Positions 1 through 7,034 of a stretch of DNA of 18,036 nt are shown here, piece by piece; the first letter of the stretch is position 1, and each line of letters opens with the position of its first letter. Both the position numbers and the translations under genes were made by a program. This DNA comes from JACZXQ01 sp036986155 (GTDB lineage: Bacteria > Gemmatimonadota > Gemmatimonadetes > Longimicrobiales > Gaopeijiaceae): positions 1 to 18,036 of the forward strand of contig BTRA01000060.1 of NCBI GenBank assembly GCA_036986155.1, given 5' to 3'. The notes under the pieces were generated by a model that saw only the letters and a list, made by a program, of their open reading frames with translations, was not told the origin of the DNA and made no database searches.

Positions 1-2800
1 CCGCCAACAGGGGCGGCGCAGGGGCCGCCACGCCGCCGCCGGTCGTCACTGTATACCCCGGTCCAGCGATGGGGCTATAGAACAGCGTAGTGCCATCCAA
101 GAGTGGAATTGAGGATCCCGAAGCGGAGTTGATGAACGATCCGGTACCCGACGTGATACCGACATCCATATTCGCATCGAGAGACGGGGACGAGAAGGAC
201 CAGTTGATTCCGTCCGTCGCCAAGCCGTCGTAGGCGAAGCCGATGCCGTTGGACCCCTCGAACAGCTGTGCCTGGAACGTGTTGATTTCCGTGCCGACCG
301 ACGCGAACTCCGGCACGACAGACCACGTTACGACGAACCGCCTATTCGGGGCCGTGCCCAGTGTGTTGAAATACACGTCGCCCGCAGTCCCGGGATTGAA
401 GTCGCCATATAGCGGGCCAATGAGAGCGTTCGTGCCGTCGGGGATATCCGGATGCCACCACTCCGTATTGCATCCGTTGAACGTCAAGTTCCCGTTCGCG
501 TTGACCCACACTTGCGTGTATGCGACACCATAAAACTCGAAGGTGAACCCAAGGGGGATGAGGTCACAGTCGTCATCCGATTGGTTCAGGCCAGTGCCGA
601 TAGCCGTTTCGAAATTCACCAACTCCCCCGGCACGGTGACCTGGATTTCGAAGTTTTGACCGTTGATGAAGATCGGGATGTGGGCCCCGCCGGGCGGGGA
701 GGGAGCGATCCCACGGATGATGCCCACGAGATCTCTGCCGGTCCAGCTGATGGACGCAGTGACACCGGCCCAGGGCCTCACGACGACCTGTGGGATCACA
801 ACGCCGTTGAGGTCGAGTGGTATCAACTCCACGTCGATCACCTCGTCGACCTCGACGATCAACTCCGCTGGTATGGTCTCGATCCTGTCGACCAGGGGCG
901 TGATTTCGATGTCGGCGTGCGCGACCGTCGGACCAACGGTCACGGCCGCATCACCGCCCGTGTGTATAAACCCGCCCGGCGGAGTGACGTCCAACGTGAA
1001 GTCACCGAACAACAGCCCATCGACCGCGGCCATACCGTCCGGTCCGGTGGTGGCCGAGCCGGCCACCACGCCACCCTGCAGTACCGAAATCTGGACACCC
1101 GCCACGGGTGCCTCCCAAGGCGTCCTCGCCCAGAACTCCACGCTGCCGAAGCGCGGAGCTTCGACACTCAGGCTCGCCTCGCCTGTGAGCGTGTGTACCG
1201 TCACCTGCCCGGCCACGAGATCTCTGGGCACCGTCGTGCGGAGCCGGTCCACCAAGACCTCCACGTCCGCCGCGGGCACCGGACCCGCTGCCGTCGGGAA
1301 CTCCACACCCGTGTTCGCCGCGATGATCCAGTCGAAGCCCGAGCCCAGGATCTCGACCGGCTGGCCCGGAATGGGATCCGCCGGCACGAACCCGCTCAGC
1401 GTCAGCACCGCGGGCTCCTGGAACGCACCCATTAGCTGGAACACGGGATCCAGGGCACCGGGGAAGCCCATCGGCAAGATCGGTCCGCTTCCGTCTGCCG
1501 GACCCACATGCAGCCCGTCGGCCGTCGAGCCCACCACCCACAGCCCATTCGGGCTCAGCGCCGGCCGCGAGTTGACCGCGAGGTCTAGGATCACGCTGCC
1601 CCCTACCCGACGCACCTTGTCGTCGGAGCCCACGTACAGGACCTGGCCGCCCGACACCGCCGGCATACGAGCCAGCAGGTTGCCGTCCAGCGTGGTGCGC
1701 TCGGCTCCGTCCGCACGTACCTGATCCACCGAGCCACCGTCGACCACCAGCGTCGAACCGTTCAGCCACGATGGCGTCGTGCCTTCCGGACCCTCCGTCG
1801 GCTGGCTGCCGTCGATGTTGGTGAACCCCACTCGGCCACCTACCTCGACTGCCAACTTCGTCCCGTCCAGGCTCACCGACGGCCACGAGCCGTCCGTCAC
1901 CGCGCCCCCACCCGTCTCGTGCACCTGGCCGCCCGCTGCGTAGAACAGCCGCGCGCCGTCGGGGCTCCACGCCGGACCTCGCGCTCCCGACCCTCCGCGA
2001 GCCGTCGCCTCCGTGCCCGCGCTCGCCGTCATTACCTGGCCGCCCTGCACGAATGCAAGCATGCCGTCGACAACGTATACCAGCGCCCCCGCCGCTCGGC
2101 CGTTCGGCGTAGTGACCGTCACCTCGGTCTTCCCGTCGGAGACACCCGTCACGACACCCTCGTCGTTCACCGACGCCACCGAGCCATCGCCCGACGTCCA
2201 CACCACGGGCACGTTTGCGATCTCGCCGCCGGCGGGATCCAGCACCACCACGCCCAGCGCTCCGCTCGCCTCGGGCGAAAGCACCAGGTCGCCGCCTACG
2301 ATCTCCACCGCAGAAGCCGCTGCACCCGGACCCGTGTAAGTCAGCTCCGCCTCGATCTGCTGCGGGGGACTGCTGTCGCCCACGTCCAGAGCCGTTACCG
2401 ACAGCTCACCCGTCGTGAACAACTCCGTCGTCACGCCGTCCACGATCTCGAGTCCCAGGATCACTACGATGAGTTGCTGGCCCGGCTCCGCGCCCGGGAC
2501 CTCTACCTCCACTTCGATCCCATCGGCGTCCGCCTGGGCAGCGATCACCACGTCGAGCAGCAGTGTCCTCGGGTTGTCGGTGAACACGAGCACGCGCACG
2601 GCGTTTACTCGGTCGAACGCCGCATTCAGCGCCTCCGCTTGCGGCGTGCCCTGCTGTACGCCGGCGTAGGAGAACATCGGCTGCAGTACGATCGGACCGT
2701 CTCCGCCTCCCGGCGGGGCGACCGGCGCATCCGTGCATGTGACGAATGTCAGAGCGAGGAGGGCGGAAACAACGATCCGAACCATTCTGTAATTGTTCAT
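1..2800 (-). CDS. Large exported multidomain protein (Ig-like, propeller, TIG, carboxypeptidase-regulatory-like, nidogen-like), 3' end missing
   Basis: One uninterrupted reading frame of about 933 codons starts at the ATG whose complement is 2798-2800 and is still open at base 1, so the C-terminus is missing. The N-terminus (MNNYRMVRIVVSALLALTFV) is a signal peptide. Cys22 follows it, so it may be a lipoprotein, but the -1 residue is Thr, which is unusual for a lipobox. Approximate order of domains: a BIG2-like Ig fold (residues 157-247, with WTSGDGSVASVNDEGVVTG); TolB-like propeller repeats with WSPDG/LSPNG motifs (247-445); an IPT/TIG-like domain (460-545); a carboxypeptidase-regulatory-like fold (550-625, VAGVQISVLQGG...TTGPDG); and a nidogen-like domain (about 725-910, FYGVAYTQVWVNANGNLTF and YGDFNPG). 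The family is inferred from motifs only. It is probably a cell-surface protein involved in binding or adhesion, with no enzymatic motif seen. The gene diverges from the cyclic-nucleotide-binding gene at 2999. Confidence 0.85.
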   Translation of the reverse strand, partial: MNNYRMVRIVVSALLALTFVTCTDAPVAPPGGGDGPIVLQPMFSYAGVQQGTPQAEALNAAFDRVNAVRVLVFTDNPRTLLLDVVIAAQADADGIEVEVEVPGAEPGQQLIVVILGLEIVDGVTTELFTTGELSVTALDVGDSSPPQQIEAELTYTGPGAAASAVEIVGGDLVLSPEASGALGVVVLDPAGGEIANVPVVWTSGDGSVASVNDEGVVTGVSDGKTEVTVTTPNGRAAGALVYVVDGMLAFVQGGQVMTASAGTEATARGGSGARGPAWSPDGARLFYAAGGQVHETGGGAVTDGSWPSVSLDGTKLAVEVGGRVGFTNIDGSQPTEGPEGTTPSWLNGSTLVVDGGSVDQVRADGAERTTLDGNLLARMPAVSGGQVLYVGSDDKVRRVGGSVILDLAVNSRPALSPNGLWVVGSTADGLHVGPADGSGPILPMGFPGALDPVFQLMGAFQEPAVLTLSGFVPADPIPGQPVEILGSGFDWIIAANTGVEFPTAAGPVPAADVEVLVDRLRTTVPRDLVAGQVTVHTLTGEASLSVEAPRFGSVEFWARTPWEAPVAGVQISVLQGGVVAGSATTGPDGMAAVDGLLFGDFTLDVTPPGGFIHTGGDAAVTVGPTVAHADIEITPLVDRIETIPAELIVEVDEVIDVELIPLDLNGVVIPQVVVRPWAGVTASISWTGRDLVGIIRGIAPSPPGGAHIPIFINGQNFEIQVTVPGELVNFETAIGTGLNQSDDDCDLIPLGFTFEFYGVAYTQVWVNANGNLTFNGCNTEWWHPDIPDGTNALIGPLYGDFNPGTAGDVYFNTLGTAPNRRFVVTWSVVPEFASVGTEINTFQAQLFEGSNGIGFAYDGLATDGINWSFSSPSLDANMDVGITSGTGSFINSASGSSIPLLDGTTLFYSPIAGPGYTVTTGGGVAAPAPPLLA

Positions 2801-2907
2801 ACCACTCGGTGGGGCATCGGGGGAACTTCTTGCCACGGCTGCTCGTGGGGATTCTTCCTCTCCTCAAATCTGGGAGCACCCTCCGCATTACTGCAAGCAC
2901 TTTCTTC

Positions 2908-2936
2908 GCCTCGGGTTACGCCGCCCGAGGCCTTTT
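2908..2936 (+). terminator. Intrinsic-terminator-like hairpin upstream of the cNMP-binding gene
   Basis: A perfect 8-bp stem GCCTCGGG (2908-2915) / CCCGAGGC (2924-2931) with an 8-base loop is followed by CTTTT, the layout of a plus-strand intrinsic terminator. No plus-strand gene lies upstream to be terminated, because the neighbour at 1-2800 is on the minus strand. It could therefore end a short leader or a small RNA. A second smaller hairpin, ATCCCC/GGGGAT (2940-2957), lies between it and the start codon at 2999. Confidence 0.5.
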
Positions 2937-2998
2937 CCCATCCCCTAGCCCGGGGATAGATTGGGATCTCTACGAAAACCGTTATTGGAGGCGGGTTC

Positions 2999-4180
2999 TT
3001 GACTTCAGATGGGCAGGTATACACGACGGACCAGGTGGCGGATGTGCTGGCCAAGGTCGACCTTTTCGAAGGGCTTCCCAACGCCGATGTCGAACGTATC
3101 GCGGGCATCGTCGATGGAGCGACCGCCAAGGCGGGCGAGGTCCTCTTCGTCGAAGGCGACCCTGGCGAGGCGTTTTATGTGGTAGTGGATGGGGCCATCG
3201 AGATCGCCAAACAGGTCTCCGGAGGGAACCAAGAGAAACTCGCCGTGCGACGTGGCGGTGAGGCCTTCGGGGAGATGGCGCTTCTCAACGACGCACCTCG
3301 CTCGGCCACGGCACGCGCCGTGGAGGACACCCGGTTGATGGTTCTACCACGGGACGCCTTTCTCGGGCTGCTCGGGGGGGATACCCTCGCGGTACGGGTG
3401 ATGCAAACGCTCTCGAAGGCCCTCAGGTCCCTGGGGGTTCGGTTCGCCACCCCCGGCAACGACCAGGAAGGGAGCGAACAGGCCAGGGACGAGTCCGCCC
3501 TGGCTGTCAGCCGCGCGCTTCAGCGGTCCCTCATGCCCAAGAATACGCCACGGGCCGAGGGATACGATCTCGCCGCAGGGACTATGCTGCAGGACGCCGG
3601 ACTCGGTAACACGTCGTGGATCGATCTCACCTTCTCGGATGGTCAGACCGGGCTGGCGTGTATGGCCATCCAAGGCGACGGCCCGCTTTCGGCCTACCAA
3701 TTGGCTCTTGGCCGAGCTTTCCTGAGAGAAACCGCGGCTCGTGAGAGTTCGGCGGAGCGGCTTCTGTCCGAGGTGAACGGCATGCTTGCGCGGAACGCCG
3801 TGCCTGGGTCGTCGCAGTATATGGCCTGCGCCGTGCTCGTGCCTGGCGAGGGCGGCGTTACGTGGAGCAGTGGGGGCGGCATACCCGGAGCGGTGATCAG
3901 AAGAGATGGGACATTCGACGAGTTTCCGTCGCACGGTCCGCCGTTGGGTATGCTGGACGGCTTCGCATACGCCACACAGGTTGTAAGGGTGGGGGCGGGC
4001 GACATGGTGGTCGTGCTTTCACAAGGTTCCACCGGCATGTTCCGGGGGGCGGCCGATCTCGTGTCGAACTTACAGCAGAAACCCGCTGGCGAAGTGGTCT
4101 CCACCGTACACACGGCCCTTCGACGAGCGCAGGGCGACGAAGCGCCCGAGACAACGATACTCTTCATTCGAAAGCACTAG
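2999..4180 (+). CDS. Cyclic-nucleotide-binding protein with a degenerate SpoIIE/PP2C-like C-terminal domain
   Basis: 393 aa. The start is TTG, chosen because GGAGGCGG lies 4 bases upstream (2987-2994). Residues 20-140 form a cNMP-binding domain with an intact phosphate-binding cassette: FGEMALL at 90-96 and PRSAT at 100-104, including Glu92 and Arg101. It should bind cAMP, cGMP or a related nucleotide. Residues about 165-393 follow the SpoIIE/RsbU phosphatase fold (SRALQRSLMP, GPPLGMLDGFAYATQVVRVG). Acidic metal ligands of active members appear replaced: the GGDFYD position reads NTSWID, GDVSG reads MAIQG, YTDG reads LSQG, and the terminal DD reads PETT. The domain is thus probably a catalytically dead phosphatase acting by binding a partner; this is inferred from hand alignment. 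There is no HTH domain, so it is not a CRP-type regulator. Its stop lies two bases before the DUF59 gene, suggesting cotranscription. Confidence 0.88.
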   Translation: MTSDGQVYTTDQVADVLAKVDLFEGLPNADVERIAGIVDGATAKAGEVLFVEGDPGEAFYVVVDGAIEIAKQVSGGNQEKLAVRRGGEAFGEMALLNDAPRSATARAVEDTRLMVLPRDAFLGLLGGDTLAVRVMQTLSKALRSLGVRFATPGNDQEGSEQARDESALAVSRALQRSLMPKNTPRAEGYDLAAGTMLQDAGLGNTSWIDLTFSDGQTGLACMAIQGDGPLSAYQLALGRAFLRETAARESSAERLLSEVNGMLARNAVPGSSQYMACAVLVPGEGGVTWSSGGGIPGAVIRRDGTFDEFPSHGPPLGMLDGFAYATQVVRVGAGDMVVVLSQGSTGMFRGAADLVSNLQQKPAGEVVSTVHTALRRAQGDEAPETTILFIRKH

Positions 4181-4182
4181 CC

Positions 4183-4479
4183 ATGGTCACCGAAAAAGAA
4201 GTAACCAAGGCTCTTAGGGGTGTGAAGGATCCGGAACTGGATCTCGATCTCGTGGTGTTAGGACTGGTATACGATATCGAGGTGTCTGAGGGTGACGTGC
4301 ACGTCATGATCACGTTGACCTCGCCCATGTGCCCGGTTGCGGGCCAGATCGTCGAGGACGCGAAGAACGCGGTCCTCGCGGTGGAAGGCGTCGACAGCGC
4401 GGAGGTCGAGTTGACCTTCGACCCGCCATGGACTCCGGAGCGTATCAGTCCTCTGATCAGGGCGTCTCTGGGTATCTAA
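4183..4479 (+). CDS. DUF59/MIP18 family metal-sulfur cluster assembly protein (SufT-like)
   Basis: 98 aa. It has the hallmarks of the FeS_assembly_P (DUF59) family: KDPELDLDLVVLGLVYDIEV near the N-terminus, a conserved cysteine in TSPMCPVAG (Cys50), and a C-terminal DPPWTPE motif (80-86). The family helps build or deliver iron-sulfur or other metal clusters, as SufT, MIP18 and PaaD do. The frame is open back to 3862, but that part overlaps the preceding gene in another frame. ATG 4183 gives the normal family length and begins two bases after the previous stop. It sits just upstream of the paa promoter and is a standalone homologue of PaaD. Whether it serves the epoxidase or general Fe-S maturation cannot be told from sequence. 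Confidence 0.88.
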   Translation: MVTEKEVTKALRGVKDPELDLDLVVLGLVYDIEVSEGDVHVMITLTSPMCPVAGQIVEDAKNAVLAVEGVDSAEVELTFDPPWTPERISPLIRASLGI

Positions 4480-4487
4480 CCAAGGCT

Positions 4488-4505
4488 GGAGGCCTGTAGG
4501 CCTCC
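4488..4505 (+). terminator. Perfect hairpin after the DUF59 gene, possible terminator
   Basis: GGAGGCC (4488-4494) pairs with GGCCTCC (4499-4505) around a TGTA tetraloop, nine bases after the DUF59 stop codon. No T-run follows, so it is at best a weak intrinsic terminator or an mRNA 3'-end stabiliser. It separates the DUF59 gene from the paa promoter. Confidence 0.4.
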
Positions 4506-4518
4506 CGGCGGAGCCCAA

Positions 4519-4547
4519 TTGACATGATTTGAGCGGCTATCTAGGGT
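4519..4547 (+). promoter_or_regulatory. Sigma70-type promoter of the paa operon
   Basis: A consensus -35 box TTGACA (4519-4524) is followed by 17 bases and TAGGGT (4542-4547), which keeps the key T, A and final T of a -10 box. Transcription would start near 4554, leaving a leader of about 48 bases before paaA. Confidence 0.6.
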
Positions 4548-4557
4548 TGATGACCGT

Positions 4558-4575
4558 TTCGAACGATCGTTCGAA
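4558..4575. promoter_or_regulatory. 18-bp perfect palindrome, candidate PaaR (TetR-family) operator
   Basis: TTCGAACGATCGTTCGAA is its own reverse complement. Its core CGAACGATCGTTCG (4560-4573) fits the pattern CNAACGNNCGTTNG that I recall for Thermus thermophilus PaaR, a phenylacetyl-CoA-responsive repressor. It lies just downstream of the predicted transcription start, where bound repressor would block RNA polymerase. No TetR-family gene is in the window. Confidence 0.7.
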
Positions 4576-4601
4576 CGAAAAAAGGGAGAATAGGGAGCAG
4601 G

Positions 4602-5546
4602 ATGGCGCCGTTCACAGAAGACGAAATCAAGGCAAAGGTCCAGGAGGGGTACATCGTCGAGTCGGTCGAGGAGATGACCGAGGGCTACCGCAAGTCCCTG
4701 GTGGTCCAACTCACGGTACAGGCCGACACGGAGTTGATGAGTGCTCCCGCCTACTGGATGGCGGCCAGGTACGCGCCATCGACCAATACTCAGGTCAGCG
4801 CGCACGCCATCATTCAGGACGAGTTGGCCCATGCGAACATCGCATACCGGCTGCTCGAGGACATTGGCGAGTCCAAGGAGAAGCTCGTATACGGACGGGA
4901 GCCCCATGAGTTCAAGCATCCCTACGGCTTCGATCAACCCCTGGACAACTGGGCCGACCTGGTGGTCGCCACCGGCTTCTTCGACCGGGCCGGGATCACG
5001 CTGCTGACCGACGTGCACGAGAACACGTCGTACGGACCTCTTAAGCGAGCACTCATCAAGATCGGGATGGAGGAGACCTTCCACCTGCGGCACGGCGAGG
5101 TCTGGATGAAGCGGCTCTCCAACGCGGGTGGCGAGGTGCGGGAGATCCTCCAGCGTTCGGTGGACTGGATGTTCCCGATGACGCTCGAGTGGTTCGGACT
5201 CCCGGACGAAATGAAGCGCCATTCGGGCCAGCTCGACTACAAGCTGAAGGGCTTGACCAACGACCAGCTTCGCCAGGTATGGATGTCTGCCACCGTACCC
5301 CTGTGCGAAGGGTTGGGTTTGAATGTCCCGGCGCATTATGACGAGAGCACGAAGCAGTACGTCATGGACTATCCGTTCCCATGCCAGTACGACGCAGTTG
5401 AGAAGCATTGGTTCTTCGAAGACGGTGAGATCAGCTGGGATACGGTCTTCGAGCGGTGGAAGGCGCGGGGCCCGATGAACCAGCGCTATGTCGAGTCGAT
5501 CCGCCGCTCGCGAGGGCAGGTGTCGAAATGGCTCACGGCGGCATGA
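4602..5546 (+). CDS. paaA: Phenylacetyl-CoA epoxidase catalytic subunit PaaA
   Basis: 314 aa, close to the usual length (E. coli about 309). PaaA is the di-iron oxygenase subunit of the PaaABC(D)E complex that converts phenylacetyl-CoA to its ring-1,2-epoxide in the cytoplasm. Ferritin-like ligands are visible: Glu44 (TELMSA), Glu74 and His77 in DELAHA, and Glu158/His161 in MEETFH. TSYGPLKRA followed by EETFHLRHG, and GEISWDTVFERWKARGPMNQ near the C-terminus, are family signatures. The Lys that in E. coli PaaA lies four residues before the first ExxH (from memory) is Ile70 here. GGGAG (4593-4597) precedes the ATG. It is the first gene of the operon behind the palindrome. The next gene starts 33 bases past its stop, or overlaps it if an earlier ATG is used. 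Confidence 0.93.
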   Translation: MAPFTEDEIKAKVQEGYIVESVEEMTEGYRKSLVVQLTVQADTELMSAPAYWMAARYAPSTNTQVSAHAIIQDELAHANIAYRLLEDIGESKEKLVYGREPHEFKHPYGFDQPLDNWADLVVATGFFDRAGITLLTDVHENTSYGPLKRALIKIGMEETFHLRHGEVWMKRLSNAGGEVREILQRSVDWMFPMTLEWFGLPDEMKRHSGQLDYKLKGLTNDQLRQVWMSATVPLCEGLGLNVPAHYDESTKQYVMDYPFPCQYDAVEKHWFFEDGEISWDTVFERWKARGPMNQRYVESIRRSRGQVSKWLTAA

Positions 5547-5578
5547 CCGGTCCCCCTGTCATGAAGGGAGTGGCTCAC

Positions 5579-5959
5579 ATGCCGGCATCTCAAGTCAGCG
5601 GTGGACGGGACATGTGGTCCGAGCCGCTCGCGGTGCCGCCGGAGGACCGACTATCTGGCGTGTGGGAGCTTCTTCACGAAGTGCTCGATCCGGAAATCCC
5701 GATCAGCCTGGTGGATCTGGGCCTGATTTACGACGTGGGACTCGCGGACACGCACGTGAACGTGCGCCTCACGTTCACGGCGACTGCCTGCCCATGCATG
5801 GCCTTCATTCGCGAAGATATCGAAGACCGGCTGCTCAGCGAGAGTTGGATCGATCGGGTCGAGATCGAGGAGGTATGGGATCCACCGTGGACGAACGACC
5901 GCATCAGCGAGCGCGGCCGGAAGGCTCTCAGGCGCCTGGGAGTGGGGGTCGCGGGCTAG
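5579..5959 (+). CDS. paaD: PaaD N-terminal (DUF59) half as a standalone protein
   Basis: 126 aa. A DUF59 domain with DPEIP (38-42), SLVDLGLIYDVGL, the conserved cysteine region ATACPCMAF (Cys71, Cys73) and DPPWT (101-105). PaaD matures or delivers metal to the phenylacetyl-CoA epoxidase. Full-length PaaD normally continues into a four-cysteine zinc ribbon; this protein ends at GVGVAG soon after the DUF59 domain, and the ribbon is encoded separately at 7031. I chose ATG 5579 because GAAGGGAG lies 8 bases upstream. ATG 5543, which overlaps the paaA stop as ATGA, is the alternative and would add 12 residues. It lies between paaA and paaB, whereas in enterobacteria paaD follows paaC. Confidence 0.85.
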   Translation: MPASQVSGGRDMWSEPLAVPPEDRLSGVWELLHEVLDPEIPISLVDLGLIYDVGLADTHVNVRLTFTATACPCMAFIREDIEDRLLSESWIDRVEIEEVWDPPWTNDRISERGRKALRRLGVGVAG

Positions 5960-6009
5960 TGACCGATAATGGATGACCAGGACTGGTTGACAAGGAAGTA
6001 GAGTCCGAT

Positions 6010-6240
6010 ATGCACGAAGCGGTTTACGAAGTGTTTGCTCGGAAAGAGCGTGGCGAACCTCTAAGGCACATCGGGTACGTCGACGCAATGGATGATGCGC
6101 TCGCGCGCGTGTATGCGTGGAAGACCTATGACGAGGAGCGCTGGTTCGAGATGTGCGTGGTGCCCCGGAGCTCGATCATCCCCGTCAATCGCACGGACGG
6201 CCCGTTCGCCGCTGCGGCGCTGCGGGGGGGCGGGCAGTGA
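6010..6240 (+). CDS. paaB: Phenylacetyl-CoA epoxidase subunit PaaB
   Basis: 76 aa, somewhat shorter than the E. coli protein (about 95). The family pattern is clear: YEVFARKERGEPLRHIGYVDA, then an alternating helix (ALARVYAWKTYDEE) and FEMCVVPRSSIIPV. PaaB is a small noncatalytic subunit that bridges PaaA-PaaC units in the epoxidase complex. AAGGAAG at 5992-5998 is a slightly distant ribosome-binding site. Its TGA overlaps the GTG start of paaC (GTGA), indicating translational coupling. Confidence 0.88.
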   Translation: MHEAVYEVFARKERGEPLRHIGYVDAMDDALARVYAWKTYDEERWFEMCVVPRSSIIPVNRTDGPFAAAALRGGGQ

Positions 6241-7034
6241 GTGGCGGGGGCGTCGAGACCGCCGGCGATCTCGCCCCTGAGGCTCGGGAAGGGCTTCGTC
6301 GGTTGGTCATCGCACTTGCCGACGCCAAACGCCTCATGGGCCTTCGGTACAGCGATTGGCTTTTGGGCGCTCCCTCCATCGAGACGGGCATCGCGGCATC
6401 GTCGATGGCTCAGGACGAGTGGGGTCACGCGCGGCTACTCTACGCGATGTTGAAGTCCTTCGACATGGATCCGGTTCGAGTAGAGCACGAGCGTGCCTCC
6501 GACGAGTACTGCTCGCCCGATGCGCTGGACCGTCCCTTCGGGGACTGGGCCGACGTGGTGGCCGGGGGCGTGGTGATCGACGGAGCGATCTCGACCTGTC
6601 TGCGCTCCTTTGCAGCCGGCTCGTACGAGCCGGCTCGGTCACGCGTTCCCAAGATGCTGGCCGAGGAGGAGTTCCACTGGGACATGGCGGGTGCTTGGTA
6701 CCATCGGTTGGCCAACGCCTCCGACGAGGCGCGCGCGCGGTTGCGAGATTCCACTCTCGAGATGTTGCCGAGCACACTGGCGTGGATGGCGCCCGACGAC
6801 GCCGCGGCGAAGGTGCTGTCCGACGCCGGGCTGGCAGATGCCCCGGGAGCGATACGCTCGAGCTTCGAGGCCGTGGTCGGGCCGGTCGTCGCCGAGTTGG
6901 AAATCGATCTGTCCACTGCCGAGTCGCGGAGTGAGGGCTGGGATGAATCCCGCGGCCGGGGGCCGGGTGGCCCCGACGACGAGGCGATCGAGCGGGCTCG
7001 GGGGGATCGCAACAGAATGCTCTTCGTCGAATGA
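6237..7034 (+). CDS. paaC: Phenylacetyl-CoA epoxidase structural subunit PaaC
   Basis: 265 aa from a GTG start that overlaps the paaB stop (GTGA). The frame is open to 6153, but that part lies within paaB. It has the ferritin-like fold of PaaC, which pairs with PaaA and helps bind the acyl-CoA. Visible motifs are RYSDWLLGAPSIETGIA, AQDEWGHARLLY (Glu61, His64), FGDWADVV and EEEFHWDM (Glu144, His147). Both ExxH motifs survive, while the position matching the first-helix glutamate of PaaA seems to be Lys/Arg (31-32), so a complete di-iron site is unlikely. Identity as PaaC rather than a second PaaA rests on gene order, length and the lack of the PaaA C-terminal signature. The ATGA at its end overlaps the next gene. 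Confidence 0.87.
   Translation: MSGGGVETAGDLAPEAREGLRRLVIALADAKRLMGLRYSDWLLGAPSIETGIAASSMAQDEWGHARLLYAMLKSFDMDPVRVEHERASDEYCSPDALDRPFGDWADVVAGGVVIDGAISTCLRSFAAGSYEPARSRVPKMLAEEEFHWDMAGAWYHRLANASDEARARLRDSTLEMLPSTLAWMAPDDAAAKVLSDAGLADAPGAIRSSFEAVVGPVVAELEIDLSTAESRSEGWDESRGRGPGGPDDEAIERARGDRNRMLFVE

Noticed and set aside
452..2959. Several long plus-strand open frames (for example 663-1724 and 1919-2959) and a 399-codon minus-strand frame at 1002-2201
   Set aside because: They are out-of-frame shadows of the continuous minus-strand gene 1-2800. Their products are rich in Arg/Pro/Ser/Thr with no domain pattern, while the chosen frame gives clear signal peptide, propeller and nidogen-like motifs.
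3862..4182. Upstream extension of the DUF59 gene
   Set aside because: It overlaps the cNMP-binding gene in another frame and would add about 107 residues of low-complexity Arg/Gly sequence. ATG 4183 gives the normal family length.
5969..6001. Ten-codon open frame (MDDQDWLTRK) between the PaaD half and paaB, considered as a leader peptide
   Set aside because: It has no ribosome-binding site, no run of regulatory codons and no attenuator hairpin nearby; a frame this short is expected by chance.
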